In this document: one piece after another, positions 63,901 through 64,000 of the stretch
Position numbering within the stretch: position 1 is the first letter of the stretch
How the letters are laid out: the number at the start of each line of letters is the position of its first letter
Origin: Clostridiaceae bacterium BRH_c20a
GTDB taxonomy: Bacteria > Bacillota > Peptococcia > Peptococcales > BICA1-8
Direction: 5' to 3'
Length of the DNA stretch: 64,000 nt
NCBI GenBank assembly: GCA_000961765.1
Contig: LADT01000088.1
Span: forward strand, 1 to 64,000
Translations under genes and position numbers: made by a program
Notes under the pieces: model-generated
Database searches by the model: none
Told to the model about the DNA's origin: nothing
The model's input: only the letters and a program-made list of their open reading frames with translations

Positions 63901-63923
63901 AATAGGGGCTATTAGCCCCTATT
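63901..63923 (-). terminator. Terminator at the end of khpA
   Basis: AATAGGGGCTA / TAGCCCCTATT, a perfect 11-bp palindrome. On the minus strand it follows the khpA stop and runs into UUUUUCC. Read-through could still supply ylqD-rimM-trmD. Confidence 0.7.
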
Positions 63924-64000
63924 ATTGTATAATCTCAACAACTACTTTTTTGCCTTCTCGCGTTGCAGCAGCTTTAACTACCGTACGGATAGCCTTAGCT
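63922..64000 (-). CDS. khpA: KH-domain RNA-binding protein KhpA (YlqC), C-terminal end
   Basis: The last 25 codons are visible: AKAIRTVVKAAATREGKKVV followed by VEIIQ and TAA. This is the C-terminal helix and strand of the KhpA/YlqC KH domain, with the KAIRTVVKAAA stretch nearly invariant. It normally lies between rpsP and ylqD, as here. The gene enters from the right edge. Confidence 0.85.
   Translation of the reverse strand, partial: AKAIRTVVKAAATREGKKVVVEIIQ

Overview
The window comes from an AT-rich, low-GC Gram-positive anaerobe, most likely a clostridial acetogen or syntroph of the Peptococcaceae type. This rests on five things: a complete carbonyl branch of the Wood-Ljungdahl pathway, a Trp T-box leader, a NADH-module-less complex I, the Firmicutes khpA-ylqD-rimM-trmD-rplS block, and YlqF/RbgA. 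I cannot name the species. Almost every gene is on the minus strand; the one clear plus-strand gene is an MFS transporter at 31.8-33.0 kb.

Region 1 (0-12.6 kb) is accessory DNA. It holds a truncated IS1634-type transposase, a decayed RAYT (Y1) transposase with REP-like palindromes, an unidentified structured RNA, and several gene fragments. In between sits an intact module: a MoaD-like protein, an ACMSD-type amidohydrolase, a polyferredoxin, a tungsten aldehyde:ferredoxin oxidoreductase, a TAXI-type TRAP transporter and a GntR regulator. A second RAYT/REP fragment at 11.4-11.5 kb brackets the module, suggesting a laterally acquired catabolic island. An iron alcohol dehydrogenase (8.7-9.2 kb) and a nitrilase (11.8-12.6 kb) are broken.

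Region 2 (12.6-19.5 kb) is a GntR-controlled operon. Two SAF-domain/UxaA-C-domain pairs (split altronate-dehydratase or sulfolactate sulfo-lyase type enzymes) are followed by a tripartite tricarboxylate-type transporter, tctCAB.

Region 3 (19.7-23.7 kb) encodes a CooF-like ferredoxin, an FAD-dependent NAD(P)H oxidoreductase and a CooS-family protein, with a CRP/FNR-type operator upstream. The CooS protein lacks one canonical C-cluster cysteine (Asp instead) and the proton-relay histidine ladder, so it may not be a CO dehydrogenase at all. This is the most interesting protein in the window.

Region 4 (23.8-29.4 kb) is a Trp T-box operon trpB-A-D-C-F-lysE, without trpE/trpG. Region 5 (29.5-34.5 kb) holds acetyl-CoA synthetase, a divergent MFS exporter and SelO.

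Region 6 (34.8-47.7 kb) is the acetyl-CoA synthase operon: cooC, acsA, acsB, acsC, corrinoid activator (RACo type), a second cooC, acsD, acsE, and a fused metF-metV. Three of its intercistronic gaps carry hairpin/MITE-like repeats. Region 7 (48.1-64 kb) holds yraN, nuoABCDHIJKLMN (no nuoEFG), rnhB, rbgA, lepB, rplS, an RNA methyltransferase, trmD, rimM, ylqD and the 3' end of khpA, with long simple-sequence repeats between some of these.

Read together, CO2 is reduced to acetyl-CoA (acs operon) and ferredoxin-level electrons could feed the 11-subunit membrane complex for energy conservation. The accessory modules import organic acids whose oxidation (AOR) or elimination (UxaA type) would supply reducing power or carbon.
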